Shown: positions 50,775 through 62,458 of the stretch, in pieces
Layout: each line of letters starts with the position of its first letter
Position numbering within the stretch: position 1 is the stretch's first letter
Source of the DNA: Albula goreensis
Taxonomy: Eukaryota > Chordata > Actinopteri > Albuliformes > Albulidae
Assembly: GCA_022829145.1 (NCBI GenBank)
Contig: CM040742.1
Coordinates: forward strand, 13,868,131-13,932,130
Length of the DNA: 64,000 bases
Direction of reading: 5' to 3'
Notes under the pieces: generated by a model
The model's input: only the letters and a program-made list of their open reading frames with translations
What the model was told of the DNA's origin: nothing
Databases searched by the model: none
Program-made: the position numbers and the translations under genes

Positions 50775-50990
50775 TGTTGTGGTACAGTGATTGAAGCTGA
50801 GGTACAGTTCAGTGGTTGAGCCGCTGGGATTGTAGGTTTAGTTCTAAGGTAGGGCAATGCCACTGTACCCTTGAGAAAGGTACCTTGCCAGAATTGCTTA
50901 AACAAAGCAATTTCACAAACAGACTGTGCATAAGCTGCATAACTCTCTCTATATATAAAGGTTTCGGTTGAAGGCATTAGTAACAAAGTC
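50775..50990 (+). mobile_element. tRNA-derived SINE, plus orientation, diverged
   Basis: The tRNA-like head has 'cagttcagtggttgagc' and a decayed B box 'ggtttagttct'. The body has 'agggcaatgccactgtaccc', 'ttgagaaaggtacctt' and 'gaattgctt', and the tail has 'tataaaggtttcggttgaag' plus 'gcattag'. Same family organisation as 33276-33455. Confidence 0.72.
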
Positions 50991-51842
50991 TTTATATCCA
51001 CCTTGGCATTATTCTGCACTGGGTATTCTAAAAGACAGCGTTTTCCTTTTGGTAACTGAGTAACCCTGCTTTAAACTGAAGTCACACGTGGGGCTTTTAA
51101 CAGGAGATAGTGGACTGGTACAGAAACTCAGGCCTGGCGCACACAGCTGTGCTTCTGGTGGATTACACGGTCCTTCTGTGTGCCGGTAAATGTGAAGGCA
51201 GTTGAAGATGTGACATTGTAAGTGGCTCTACTATGGGGGATACTGTGCAAGGCCTGTTCTCCAATATTAGCCTGTCAGTGATGGGGGACACCTTGGTTTC
51301 ACAATGTCGAATTACCCCCCCAACACCTACATGTGAGTGAGTCGTCACTGTCACACATCTGATTGCTGTTGGGGGGGGGCATCACTGTGGCGACCTGTCA
51401 AACAGTGTCAGCTCCTACAAAAAGCCAAGGAAAAGCCACATCTCGCCTTGTGTGGAGGTCATCTTGTGGAATGGGAGCCATGCTGAATGACCACCTGCCT
51501 GTTCCAGGTGTCTGACTAAGTTTGAGCTGTTTGAATGGAAGTGACATCTTCTCTCTCACTGTAAAGAATGATATGCTGCTCACACAGACGTAGAATAGGG
51601 GCTAGAATAGGGTGAGGCCATAACCATGGAACAGGGCAGTGGCAGGCAACCAGATGCTGCAGACATTCATGGATTTGTACTCCGTTAAAACCCTACCTAC
51701 ATAATCTTATTCAATATTATGTACAGTATTGTGTGCTGGAGTTGGAGGAAGAGTTTCATCACTCAGGCTCTGAATATTAAGATTCAGGCATAGAATTCCT
51801 GAAGTTGTAATAAAGCATGGAAGGAACAAAAAACTGATTAGG
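50991..51842. other. Gene-free intergenic DNA
   Basis: It includes an isolated precursor-like segment 'tagaataggggctagaatag' (51592-51611) resembling part of the minisatellite unit that starts 230 bp later. Confidence 0.5.
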
Positions 51843-52834
<992 letters not shown>

Positions 52835-53439
52835 TCACATTATTTGTATCAGTGTGTGATTGTAAGAAAATGTGGCTTCCTGGAACTTATCTCTGCAGCA
52901 TAGTCCGCTGGCACTCAGCAGTTAAATGCTGTATTGATTTGAATAGGAAACGGACATCAGGAGAGCCCCACTGCTTTGTGCTCTGCCTCTCCACCAGAGT
53001 CTGGATCTCCTCCCCCATTGTCACTGATTATGCACCGCGGGGACTCCAGAGAGCACGTCTTCACAGCGCCCCTGTGAATGTACCAATGAGTGAGCGGACG
53101 CTCCTGCGCAAACCTGCGTCCGCTACCTTCGCAGCTCACAGGCCCCTGAAGAGACTCAGATCTGAGGTGGGGTCCTTTAAAGCCGTCTTTCCTTCAAATG
53201 ATTCAGAACGGAAAGGAGTAGGGAGGAGAGATAGCCACAGACCATCAAAAAGCAATGTAATTTGGGCCAAGGTGCACGAGAGCCTCCGCGGCTCAGAGCT
53301 GGTCAGCTCCACCGAAACGCCACAATCCCACACCAGCACGATTTCCCACACACTGTTCTATTTGAATTCTGTGAGTAGGAGGAGATAAGATGCACTGTGA
53401 GAGGAGGAGGCACCCTCAGGAGGGTTTTCTGGTTTTTCT
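52835..53439. other. Gene-free segment with a chance long frame
   Basis: A frame entering from the stop-free CA/TA array stays open to 53388. The non-repeat portion has no recognisable domain and no start or splice support of its own. Confidence 0.45.
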
Positions 53440-54430
53440 TTTTTTTTGTAGACTTTTGATTCCCTCCAACCGATAAATATGAAAACCGCCATCATCATCA
53501 TCATCATTGTCGTCGTCGCCATCGTTGTCTTCATGAGGGGGCGCTTTTGGGTAATACCTTTGCTGTCCTAATTAGGCCTGGTGTTCTTCACACAGGGCTG
53601 GCTCCTATAATCAGGGAGGAAAGATTGCGCTCAGCGATTGTTTTTCTGCTTAATTCAGTTGAAGTGTCTCTGACTGAGTGCAAAACGCTGCTACAATGTC
53701 AGGGGCACTTCCCCGTCTATTAGAGCCAGTTATTACTGATGCACCATGGAGCAAAAGGAGAGGCCCACAGCGGCCCACAGATCGTGCTAGCCTTGCGTGA
53801 AGTTGTTAAGAAAAAGAAACTGCAGACAAATACGATAGAAACAAATACAATCACTGTTTAACAAGGGCAGAATTGAGTCTTTTCACACAAAGCCAATTTC
53901 ATCCATTTGCATCTTAATGGAACTGGCAATCTTGCTCAGAGAACATTTTCTTAATTGTCCTCACAACAAATCTGCTTGATCGAGAGTAGAGGGGGAAAAA
54001 AACCCAGAATGTGAAGCAGAGGGGAGACTTTCGATGCTCTCGTCAAAGGAATAAAAACACAGCCACCTTGTGGTCGTTATTGGAATTGCGGCACATAGCA
54101 AACAGTACCCTGGAGTTTTAAAAGTGCTGCCCTTCTCATGGCTGGGAGCTCACAGAATATGCAAGGTATAGAGAATCAGTCAGCAATCACCATTAAGCAG
54201 GTGGCCGATGCACTGCTGGTGCCATAACTACGGAGAGCTGAAGCACCTTTCTTTCCTCTCACCTTCGCCGCTTTCAACCACAGGCTTTCATCCATTTCAC
54301 TGCCACCTCATTCAATTCCCCACCTCTGCTATAAAAGTGCCACAAAATGAAAGAGCTGCTTAACGGCCGCACAGGCAGCACTCTCCGTTAGGTCACCGAT
54401 TGTTGCACAAATTGCAGTACATCTGTTGCT
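53440..54430. other. Candidate conserved non-coding region
   Basis: Long complex stretch with an (ATC)n/(GTC)n-like run at 53490-53530, then GGGTAATACC, CTAATTAGGCCTGG and CTTAATTGTCC blocks and AT/GC-balanced sequence without transposon signatures. One of the larger enhancer-like blocks. A CTCF-like motif lies inside. Confidence 0.33.
54061..54075 (-). promoter_or_regulatory. CTCF-like motif
   Basis: The minus strand reads GACCACAAGGTGGCT, which matches the CTCF core CCACNAGGTGGC at all core positions. Left-pointing orientation. Confidence 0.42.
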
Positions 54431-55745
54431 CAGATCTGAACATTTAAGAAAACAGGATTCATATTCCTTGAAGTACCATGCATAAATTTGTGATGAGATA
54501 TGGACTATTGTTTGGCCTTTACTTAGGTATTTGGCAGAACATTTCTACAGTAAATATCCAGCTATCAATAGACTATACATGATGCAAAAACATATTTGGT
54601 GAATATCGCATCATTATATTAAATTTGATCTATTTAGCATATTTTTTTCTTCCCAGAGCGATGTTTTTTTTCACATTGTCTATTTATACAGCTGGATTCT
54701 CACCCTCACTGTTTCAGGTTACAGTCTTGTATATAGAATAGTTACAGAGTTACAGAGTTAAAAAGAATATATAATGTGAGATGTAAGCAAAAGTGTATGG
54801 CCAGTGTATAATAGTAGTATACACTGCTCAGTGTAATCTCTGTTGAAAGGAGCAGTCATAGATCAAGCTGTACAGGGCAGTGGATGTTGGAGAAGTGGCT
54901 GAACCCGCCTGGCCTCCGCTCATGAAAAAAAGAACTCGAAGAAAATTGCAGTCCTCCGCTTGGGCAAAACCAACAACATCTACTTCAAGTGACACATCAA
55001 TTTTGGCGGCGTGCCCATAAAGATGCATTCCTGTTGAGCCTTCTGCAACCATAGCAACAGTGTGGCAGAGTCCAGAGATGAGCTGTGGCTGACCGCTAAG
55101 GAAAAAGGGCCATAACTGGCAGAGCCCAGCAAATGGAAGTTCGGCTCCATGAGGGAGGCAAGTAAATACCGACACATGCAGGCTGTCAGCCTCCGACCCA
55201 GCCAGCCTCCCCCCACCCCATCCCCCCGGCCTGCGATCCATGGAGCCATAGTGGGTGTCAGCAGATTGAAGCAGAGTTTCACAAGGGGAGGCTTTAAAGA
55301 TCTGGGCACGTTCATTGATCTTGGAGAGCACCTCACAAACACAGCAGCCGAAGGGACATGAAACAGGCCCTACCGCAACATCTGCTCCTCCAGAAAGAGA
55401 AACATTTCAGTACAGGAGGGGGACAGGTGGAAGAAAAGAATGGGAAACATCTTGGTCTGTTGTTTTTTTTTTTTTGTTTTGTTTTTCACAGATCAAAACC
55501 TACACGTTATGACAGATCCTGTTGGCTGTCGGGAAATTCGCTCAGAATCAGGGGGTCACTGAAAAAAAAACAGCTCGGTGCCAAAGCGTGTTTGTGTTTC
55601 ATCACACATGGGCATGACAGCGCAAAAGAAGGAAGGGGGAAAAAGACAAGCAGTTCACGCTGACAGCAGAAATGACATTCACCCATTTCTTGTCCACAGC
55701 ATGGGCCTGGAGCACATGCACACAAAACACACACACACACACACA
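54431..55745. other. Gene-free intergenic DNA
   Basis: It contains a 167-codon minus-strand open frame (54828-55331) with no domain I recognise, overlapped by another frame of 120 codons; treated as chance. CACA run at 55722-55745. Confidence 0.4.
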
Positions 55746-55747
55746 TA

Positions 55748-56523
55748 CAGTCATGGCCAAAAATATTGGCACCCCTGCACTCCTTTCAGATAATGCACCA
55801 CTTCTCCAGAAAATTGTAGATTGCAATTATTGGTGTTTGTTAATAACAAATTTCAGGAGAGGCAACCTTCAGACAACCCTTCAATCAAACACCAGTATCC
55901 ATCCAACCCGGTTGTATACACAGGTATTAATTTCCTACGTACCTTCTCTCCCATCATGCTCTCTGTTTCCGGCATCCCTCCCCCTCCCCATGTCAACCTT
56001 CAAGTCTACTTCCTTCTTCTGTTATTTTTTCCCCTTTTTGTTTTCAGGGGGGGTTCACTTCATCCTAAAAAATAGCGAGGCATGACACTGCCCCCCTGGA
56101 CTCCAAGCCAAAGATCATGTTCCTACCAATATACAACTCACTAAAGCATAATAAACTCCTTCCAAAGGCATTCGTGTTGTCTGAAGGTTCATTCTCCCGA
56201 AATTACATTATTTAAAAATTAAATTGCAATTAAAAATGCTTTGGTATTTACGTTTATTTCTTTTGTTTGCATTGGAACTACACAAAAAAGCAGAGAAAAA
56301 GCCAAATCTGATATCATTCTCCACAGAACTCCAAAAACGGACTGGACAAAATTATTGGCACCTTTTAAAAACTGTATGAAATAATAGGATTTCAAGCAAG
56401 TGATGCTCCTTTAATTTGTATTTAATCTCACATTGGCAACAGGTGCTGGCAATATAGAAATCATACTTACAAGCAATTTAATGGAGAAAAGTGCAGGGGT
56501 GCCAATATTTTTGGCCACGACGG
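55748..56523. mobile_element. Tc1/mariner-type MITE
   Basis: The left end is TA-CAGTCATGGCCAAAAATA.. and the right end on the opposite strand is TA-CCGTCGTGGCCAAAAATA... Terminal inverted repeats of about 35 bp (two mismatches in the first ten bases, then 'ttggcacccctgcact') are flanked by TA on both sides. The 776-bp interior has no transposase frame. It belongs to the 'atggccaaaa' Tc1-like group common in fish. Confidence 0.88.
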
Positions 56524-56729
56524 TATATACACACACATACTCCATCTTCCCCTTATCACACAGGCAGTTTCATAGCATGCCAGCAAGCCACAGGACCATT
56601 CAAAATGTTAACTGTGTTTCATCGTTTTCAAAGGGAAGTCAAAGTTAACTTTGAAAAACACTTGAGCACGTAAGCAAAATCATTTTCTCTCCCCCTCCCC
56701 ACCCTTAAATAAATCGAACTTAAGAATTC
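56524..56729. other. Short intergenic spacer
   Basis: Nothing recognised. Confidence 0.45.
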
Positions 56730-57300
56730 TTGCAGATTGTAATGTATTATGTATAGTTGGCGTAATTGCTGGGAATCATTTCTGCAGAATGGGATAGTGG
56801 GAGGGAGACGTCCTCGGAGAGCGAAGCGAACTTTAACTCCAGCTGCCCGTTTTCATGGTTTCAGAATTCTCTCTGAACTAGGCCATCTATGAATTTGAGC
56901 TTTTGATATCCAGGCTCTTGCATCCCCCATGAAGCTACACAGATATCAATGATGAAAAATCATTTGATGAGCCCTTTGGGCTGGAAAGAAATAATAATAA
57001 TAATAAAAAAACTCCCCCTGAGGTTTGAGTTAGTGACCTAATGGCAACTTATATTCTTCTATTAATTATCTGCTTTAAAGCAGCTCCTTATTCAGATTTA
57101 AATAAACATGCAGAGTGCCTTCACGCTGCACAGGTAGGATCTGCTGCCAATCTGCAGATGCAATGAAGCAGCATCAATGGCCCACGGAAGGTTCTATAAG
57201 CCGGGGAAAAGGCCAGAATTACCCTGTGAAAACTGGACCCTACTTGAAAATGCACCTTCAAGTGAAATCACGAGCTCTTCGGTATTCAGCTTGGTTACGG
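56730..57300. other. Candidate conserved non-coding element
   Basis: Complex sequence with GGCGTAATTGCTGGGAATCA, GATGAAAAATCATTTGATGA and CTATTAATTATCTGCTTTAA blocks containing homeodomain cores. Only a small (AAT)n run (56988-57005) interrupts it. Strongly enhancer-like by eye. Confidence 0.38.
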
Positions 57301-58744
57301 ATCATAAAATAGGGCTGCCACTTTAATAACTGATGGTCTCAATATTTGGATGACAGATATGCCAATGGCCAAATTACAGTTTGGCAGAGCACACCCCGTA
57401 ACCATAGAGCACTGAGAGTTACATTTCAGGGACTTGGATAGAAATTATGACGGTGAGCACAGACTCAGCCCTGACAAACTGGAACTTCTGTACCTTTCTG
57501 ATCCCACAGAAACAGACAAAACCTTCAGAAGGTCACACAGAGAGCCCTTCATTCTCCTCATTGGATGGTATTAACGTTATCCAACAACCCGTCTGTGCAA
57601 CATCTGTCAAGAGCAGCCAAATGCAGGACACATGGGCAAAATGACTTAAGATCTAAAAGGGTGTGTCCTTGCGGTGCTAGTACAGCAAATAGAAAATGTG
57701 TGTTGTATGTGCGAGGTTGAGAGGGAAGAGTGCCCCCTACTGTCTGACCAAGAACTCTTTAGCAGCAACATTAATTTCCCAGGAGGTCTTTTATCCAGGA
57801 GGGGAAGTACAATCCCTGTGCCAGCATACAATGAGTAATTACTGTTGTGTGTGCTTTTTGGTTCTGATAAAATTTAACAAAGGTAAAGGCTGTAGACTGT
57901 TGTGGGATTAAATATAGTCTTTATATATACATATATAAATATGTACACACACACACACACAGAGTAGGGGCCAAATGTCTGAGAACACTTTCATATGTGA
58001 ATGAACTGTTCCTGTACATAGATTCGGCCTGAGAAAGATGCTTTGTGGTAACCAATCAGAATTATGGTGATCTCATCTTCACAAGATCATAACTGCATCC
58101 ATTCTCCCAGATATGACTGTTTTGGTTGAATGTTGGTTCATATGCCCTTGAGTGTTGTAAGCTAGTCTTCATGCCTCTTTCAAAATGGTAGCCATTTCGA
58201 CTCTTTAGATGCTCGTAACCCCTTTAAAAGATCCAAGCAAAAAACACATTCCATCTATCACGGGTCTTTCTCTCGTACTTTTAACATTCTTCATCAGACC
58301 GTCAATCTGGCGGTCCCAGAAACTCCTCTGATTGGCTGCCAAGTCCCCAGTGAGGGACAGCATGTTTTGTACTCATTAAAAATATAAACAAATAAATCAT
58401 ATTTACATAAATCCTGTTGTAGTTGATCAAGCAACTTTGCCTTTCATTAAAGCCGTGCATCTATATTTATAGTGAGTGTGTTTACACCCAGAAGATGCTG
58501 TTTGACAGATTGCAATGATAAAGATTACTACAGATTCATTAAAAACCAACAGAACATCATTTTAGGGGGAAAACACCCATTTGCTCTTACACAGTATGAA
58601 ATGCAGCAAGACATTAACTTGGCAGTAAATACAATTTAAGAAGCTATGGTATAAACTCTACATTTATTTAAATCTGTTTGTTCACTTAAATTTAATCCAC
58701 TCTCAAACACAAAATCTTACAAATACATACACAAATGAAAACCA
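57301..58744. other. Region just downstream of the rapgef2 3' end
   Basis: No gene. It contains a short (CA)n run (57945-57962) directly followed by 'gggccaaatgtctgagaaca', which resembles a single Tc1-type terminal repeat without a partner. A CTCF-like motif lies at 57731-57746. Confidence 0.5.
57731..57746 (-). promoter_or_regulatory. CTCF-like motif
   Basis: The minus strand reads CAGACAGTAGGGGGCA, close to CCASYAGGGGGCA with one mismatch at the first core C. It points away from rapgef2, into the desert. Confidence 0.4.
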
Positions 58745-58762
58745 CATCAACGTTTAACATAG

Positions 58763-58768
58763 TTTATT
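58763..58768 (-). terminator. Poly(A) signal AATAAA
   Basis: The minus strand reads CAATAAACT. It is followed, after about 25-50 nt, by U/GU-rich sequence (gatgtggttttcatttgtgt), the expected downstream element of a cleavage/polyadenylation site. Confidence 0.65.
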
Positions 58769-58848
58769 GTTGTCCAAACTCATATCAGTAGACTTGGAGA
58801 AATAAACAGTACTTTTTAAAACATTCTTTTAAACAAAAATATAACAAA

Positions 58849-58856
58849 TATTTACA
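58849..58856 (-). promoter_or_regulatory. Pumilio-type site in 3' UTR
   Basis: Minus strand TGTAAATA (UGUANAUA consensus), close to the 3' end of the inferred UTR. Function inferred. Confidence 0.35.
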
Positions 58857-59750
58857 CTCACTGATAAAAATACAAAAAGCATACAAGCAAAATTGTCTTT
58901 CTAAAAGACATAAGTTACAACAGCTATCAAAAGTGGGAGACAGAAGCGACAGACTGAATAACACTTGTTTTTGCGGACATGTGCAGTACAATTGCTACCG
59001 GGATGTTTACAATTGTGCTGTTCTGCCATATTTCTACATTTGCTTTACATATATTTCACATCTCACTTATTGCATTCCAGATACTATAGTTGAGACCAGC
59101 TATTAGCAAGTAGTGAAGCACAGAAGTAATCAGAAAATACCTAGTTTTCCAGTGTTGTCAGGATGGAAGTCAGAGAAAATGGCCTTTGAATTACCTGTAA
59201 ATGAAGAGCGTTGGTGAGGGGTGCAAATGAGACCTTCAACCAGAAACACCAAAACCAACACCCAGCTTTGGGGTCATGATACCAAAGAGGTGATTCTCTG
59301 GTAAAACTCCCATCAAATCTGACTGAACACTTTGTGTGTAAGGCAAAACCTTGGTTTAATGTTTCAAGTGAACAAATGTAGCTTTGGTTAAGGAGTGAAA
59401 AGAAGCAGGCAGGGCCCACAGCCCATTAAACCTGAACATGAAGACGGCACGAAGAGGGTCTGTGTCTTTGATGGACAGGGTGTTCAAGTTACGGTTCAAT
59501 GAATCTGCTGAGGTTTGTGTCAAAATGCACTGTGTTGGAAGGGCTGTTTTTCTCTCAGGCTCCACCAGATAACAAAGGACACAAAGTCTGCTACTGACGC
59601 CTGATCAATATGATCAGCTCATGTGAACTGGACCCACAGCAAGGCCATGCAAAAGCAAGCCACACTGCTAGCTGAAAACGCACAGGAAAAAAGCATCACT
59701 GGTGTCTTCCTCCAGTGGCCGACAACGGTTTCTTTGCATGTTCCTCCAAA

Positions 59751-59758
59751 TATTTACA
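59751..59758 (-). promoter_or_regulatory. Pumilio-type site in 3' UTR
   Basis: Second minus-strand TGTAAATA in the same UTR. Function inferred. Confidence 0.35.
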
Positions 59759-59978
59759 TGAATCTACAACTGTCCGTTTAAATTAGGAAAATATAAAGAT
59801 CATGAATATCTTTATCTCTGTCTATATATATATATATTTATATACCTATGGTTTATTTTCAAAGTTTGTGGCAGACAATAATACTAAATGTTGTTCAGGT
59901 TGCTGGGGAATGTGCAAAGAGACTGGAAATGGTCAGCCCAATTTCTTACAATGGGCAGACTTTCACTGTGGAGGGGGA

Positions 59979-60399
59979 GGGGACAATGGAATGATTGGTG
60001 GGATTTCACTGTACGCGTGGGGACAATGGAATGATTGGTGGGATTTCACTGTACGCGTGGGGACAATGGAATGATTGGTGGGATTTCACTGTACGCGTGG
60101 GGACAATGGAATGATTGGTGGGATTTCACTGTACGCGTGGGGACAATGGAATGATTGGAATGATTGGGATTTCACTGTGGGGACAATGGAATGATTGGGG
60201 ACAATGGAATGATTGGATTTCACTGTACGCGTGGGGACAATGGGATTTCACTGTACGCGTGGGGACAATGGAATGATTGGTGGGATTTCACTGTACGCGT
60301 GGGGACAATGGAATGATTGGTGGGATTTCACTGTACGCGTGGGGACAATGGAATGATTGGTGGGCTTTCACTGTACGCGTGGGGACAATGGAATGATTG
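59979..60399 (-). repeat. Minisatellite, 40-bp unit, about ten copies, in the 3' UTR
   Basis: The plus-strand unit is GGGGACAATGGAATGATTGG followed by TGGGATTTCACTGTACGCGT. Starts at 59979, 60019, 60059, 60099 and later copies are 40 bp apart, with partial units in 60139-60260. It would be transcribed as part of the rapgef2 message. Confidence 0.95.
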
Positions 60400-61025
60400 A
60401 CAGGGAGAGCACAGAAGGGACTTCCCCAGTTAAAACAACTGATGTGCTTTTTGGAGGTGAAGGAGTAACTGTTTTAAGGGTTCTAAAATATTTTTTTTTT
60501 TTTTTTTTTCATTCCACCCATCCACCTCTGAAATGGTGTCCATTTGTGTTTAGTTACCCAGAATGCCCCTGATGGCCACTTCACACAGAGGTGCCATGGT
60601 CACTGAGCCTCAATGAAACCACATCAGTGGAGCTCCTCTGAAGTCAAACTAAAACACAGCTCAGCACGTACAAAAGCAGAACCCATGTCAACAAAATGTT
60701 TTTTTAAAAAATCCTCAACAGATTCCTGCCCTACCACAGAACAAGGGCGATCAAAACCTTGGATTTTATTGTAACAAAATATTTAAAAATACAGTCTTTA
60801 CAGATAGCTCTTTCTTTTCTCAACTATACATCATCAGTAACATTAATTTATAATAAACCAAAAATATATTGTATACATTTATATATGTATATATTACCAT
60901 TAATATATTCAAGTCTTTGTATGGCAAAAATGATACAAAATAAACACTGGGTCCCAACAGTAAAAGAAAAAAAGATACTCCAGTTATTTCCCTAGATATT
61001 ATACAATTCTACGTTTCCCTAGCTT

Positions 61026-61040
61026 ACCACTAGAGGGCAA
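61026..61040 (+). promoter_or_regulatory. CTCF-like motif
   Basis: The plus strand reads ACCACTAGAGGGCAA and matches CCASYAGRKGGCR throughout the core. It points into the rapgef2 gene body and lies within the 3' UTR. Confidence 0.42.
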
Positions 61041-62010
61041 CAATTTCATTAGAATATACAAATATATATTTTGCTTGCAATGGGCTGTAATTATTAAAGC
61101 AGTGTCATTTTAATATTTCACAAAATGCATTCTTTTTACAGGTGTGTATCAGGCAAAGCCTAGAGATGAACCAGTTGAGATATAAATATATTTCCCCTTA
61201 ACTAAAAATCTGACAATTTACTGCTGTCCCATATTCTAATTTTGAAGAAAAGGAAGGAAGCAGATTTTTTTGTTTTGGATTGCCGATATGGTAGTTGAGG
61301 TACAATGAAGTCCAAATATACATATGAACCTCGGTCACATATGTTACAATTAATTGCTGTAGTACAGCTAGACATTCAAAAGAAATTTTCGCCATTTCAA
61401 AAACATTGTAAACAAATTGTGATAACTTTTGTAAACAATTAATAGCTCGCTGCATGACCGGTTTTAAAGCTTGCAGTTTTGCACATGGAAATATACTTAA
61501 ACAGTTTCAGTAACATTTCATTGTATTTGAGGAAAAACACGTCACTTGTACAGCACGAAACGTGCGGTTCTTCCACATGTCTTAACTTAGCACACGCGGT
61601 ATACTGAACTAACAGACAGCAACATGCAAATGAAGTACCTCCAGGGCTGCATCCAGCAGACCAGGTTGTGGAATGAATGAGCTCTCAAACACCGGCTTGG
61701 GATGTTTCTGCATGAAACACTGCGATAGCAGCTACTGCAAGAGTGCCACACAAACATTAAAACAAAAGGGAACCATTTCCCTCTTTCGGTCCCCCATTCA
61801 TCCTCTGCTCGGAATCTACCACAATTTAGCTTCATTCAGAAAAAGTTCTGCTTTCTCCCCTTTCTTGGTATATTACAGCCAGATTAACATTTCTCTGATT
61901 TGTACATCAAAAGCATGCTAGAATTGCAAATCAAGTTAAAAACACAAACTGCAAACAGCCAGTTCCAAATTCTATAGACATATTAAAAAGGCAATAAAAG
62001 AAATGTAAAA

Positions 62011-62026
62011 AAATAAATAAATAAAA
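62011..62026 (-). promoter_or_regulatory. AU-rich element in 3' UTR
   Basis: The minus strand reads TTTTATTTATTTATTT: overlapping AUUUA pentamers forming the UUAUUUAUU nonamer linked to mRNA instability. Confidence 0.5.
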
Positions 62027-62435
62027 ACTGAGCCAGGCGATGTAAAACCTTCCCCAGGAAGTGATGGACTTTACAAACGTCAGAAAAACAGGTATCGAAG
62101 ACTCGGCCGAGTCCACGACAAGCCCGTCTCTTCCTCCTTCGGTGGTAACAGCCAACCACAGACAGGTGTGATGCTTGGAAACGTGCCCCCAGGAGTCTGA
62201 GAGGTACGGAAAGCAGGCCTGGGGGTCTGATGTCATGTGAAAGGAGCAGTCAGTTCCCCTGTCCAGGTTTTAGAGTGGGAGCTCTGGTGTGACGGCAGCA
62301 ACCAGCTGCTGCAGCTTAACGTGACCGTGACCATGACCATGACCATGACCACGACAGCAGTCCCCGCACTCTTCTCTGCGGTCCCGCCCGCCAGTCCATC
62401 AAGTCTGTTTGTCACCCCGTCCACCATGTGGGAAA

Positions 62436-62458
62436 CTACACTGCCGAAACCTGCTCGT
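62436..62458 (-). CDS. rapgef2: Terminal coding exon of Rap guanine nucleotide exchange factor 2 (PDZ ligand tail)
   Basis: A strong acceptor (minus strand TTCTTTCCTTTCTCTTTCAC then AG) precedes ACGAGCAGG. Joined in phase to the G that ends the upstream exon, it encodes D-E-Q-V-S-A-V and then TAG at 62436-62438. The C-terminal VSAV is a class I PDZ-binding motif (S-x-V). Known RapGEF2/PDZ-GEF1 proteins end in SAV, which lets them bind PDZ scaffolds such as MAGI/S-SCAM at junctions and synapses. The exon contributes only seven residues before the stop and then continues as 3' UTR. The open frame continuing from the ATG at 62427 lies after the stop and is not coding. The paralog rapgef6 cannot be fully excluded. 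Confidence 0.75.

Larger units (their letters stand above)
58745..62435 (-). other. 3' untranslated region of rapgef2
   Basis: The span runs from the base after the TAG stop (62436-62438) to the inferred cleavage site just below the poly(A) signal. It is AT-rich, has no splice or coding evidence and contains an AU-rich element, two Pumilio-type sites and a 40-bp minisatellite. The 3.7-kb length is inferred from the first well-supported poly(A) site; shorter isoforms are possible (another AATAAA on the minus strand near 60764-60769). Confidence 0.65.

Noticed and set aside
54828-55331. 167-codon minus-strand open frame
   Set aside because: No domain recognised, and a second 120-codon frame overlaps it; kept only as chance coding potential.
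62233-62427. 64-codon minus-strand frame with its own ATG next to the rapgef2 end
   Set aside because: It begins after the in-frame TAG that ends ..VSAV and lies in the 3' UTR; the MVMVMV stretch is a (GGTCAT)n repeat.
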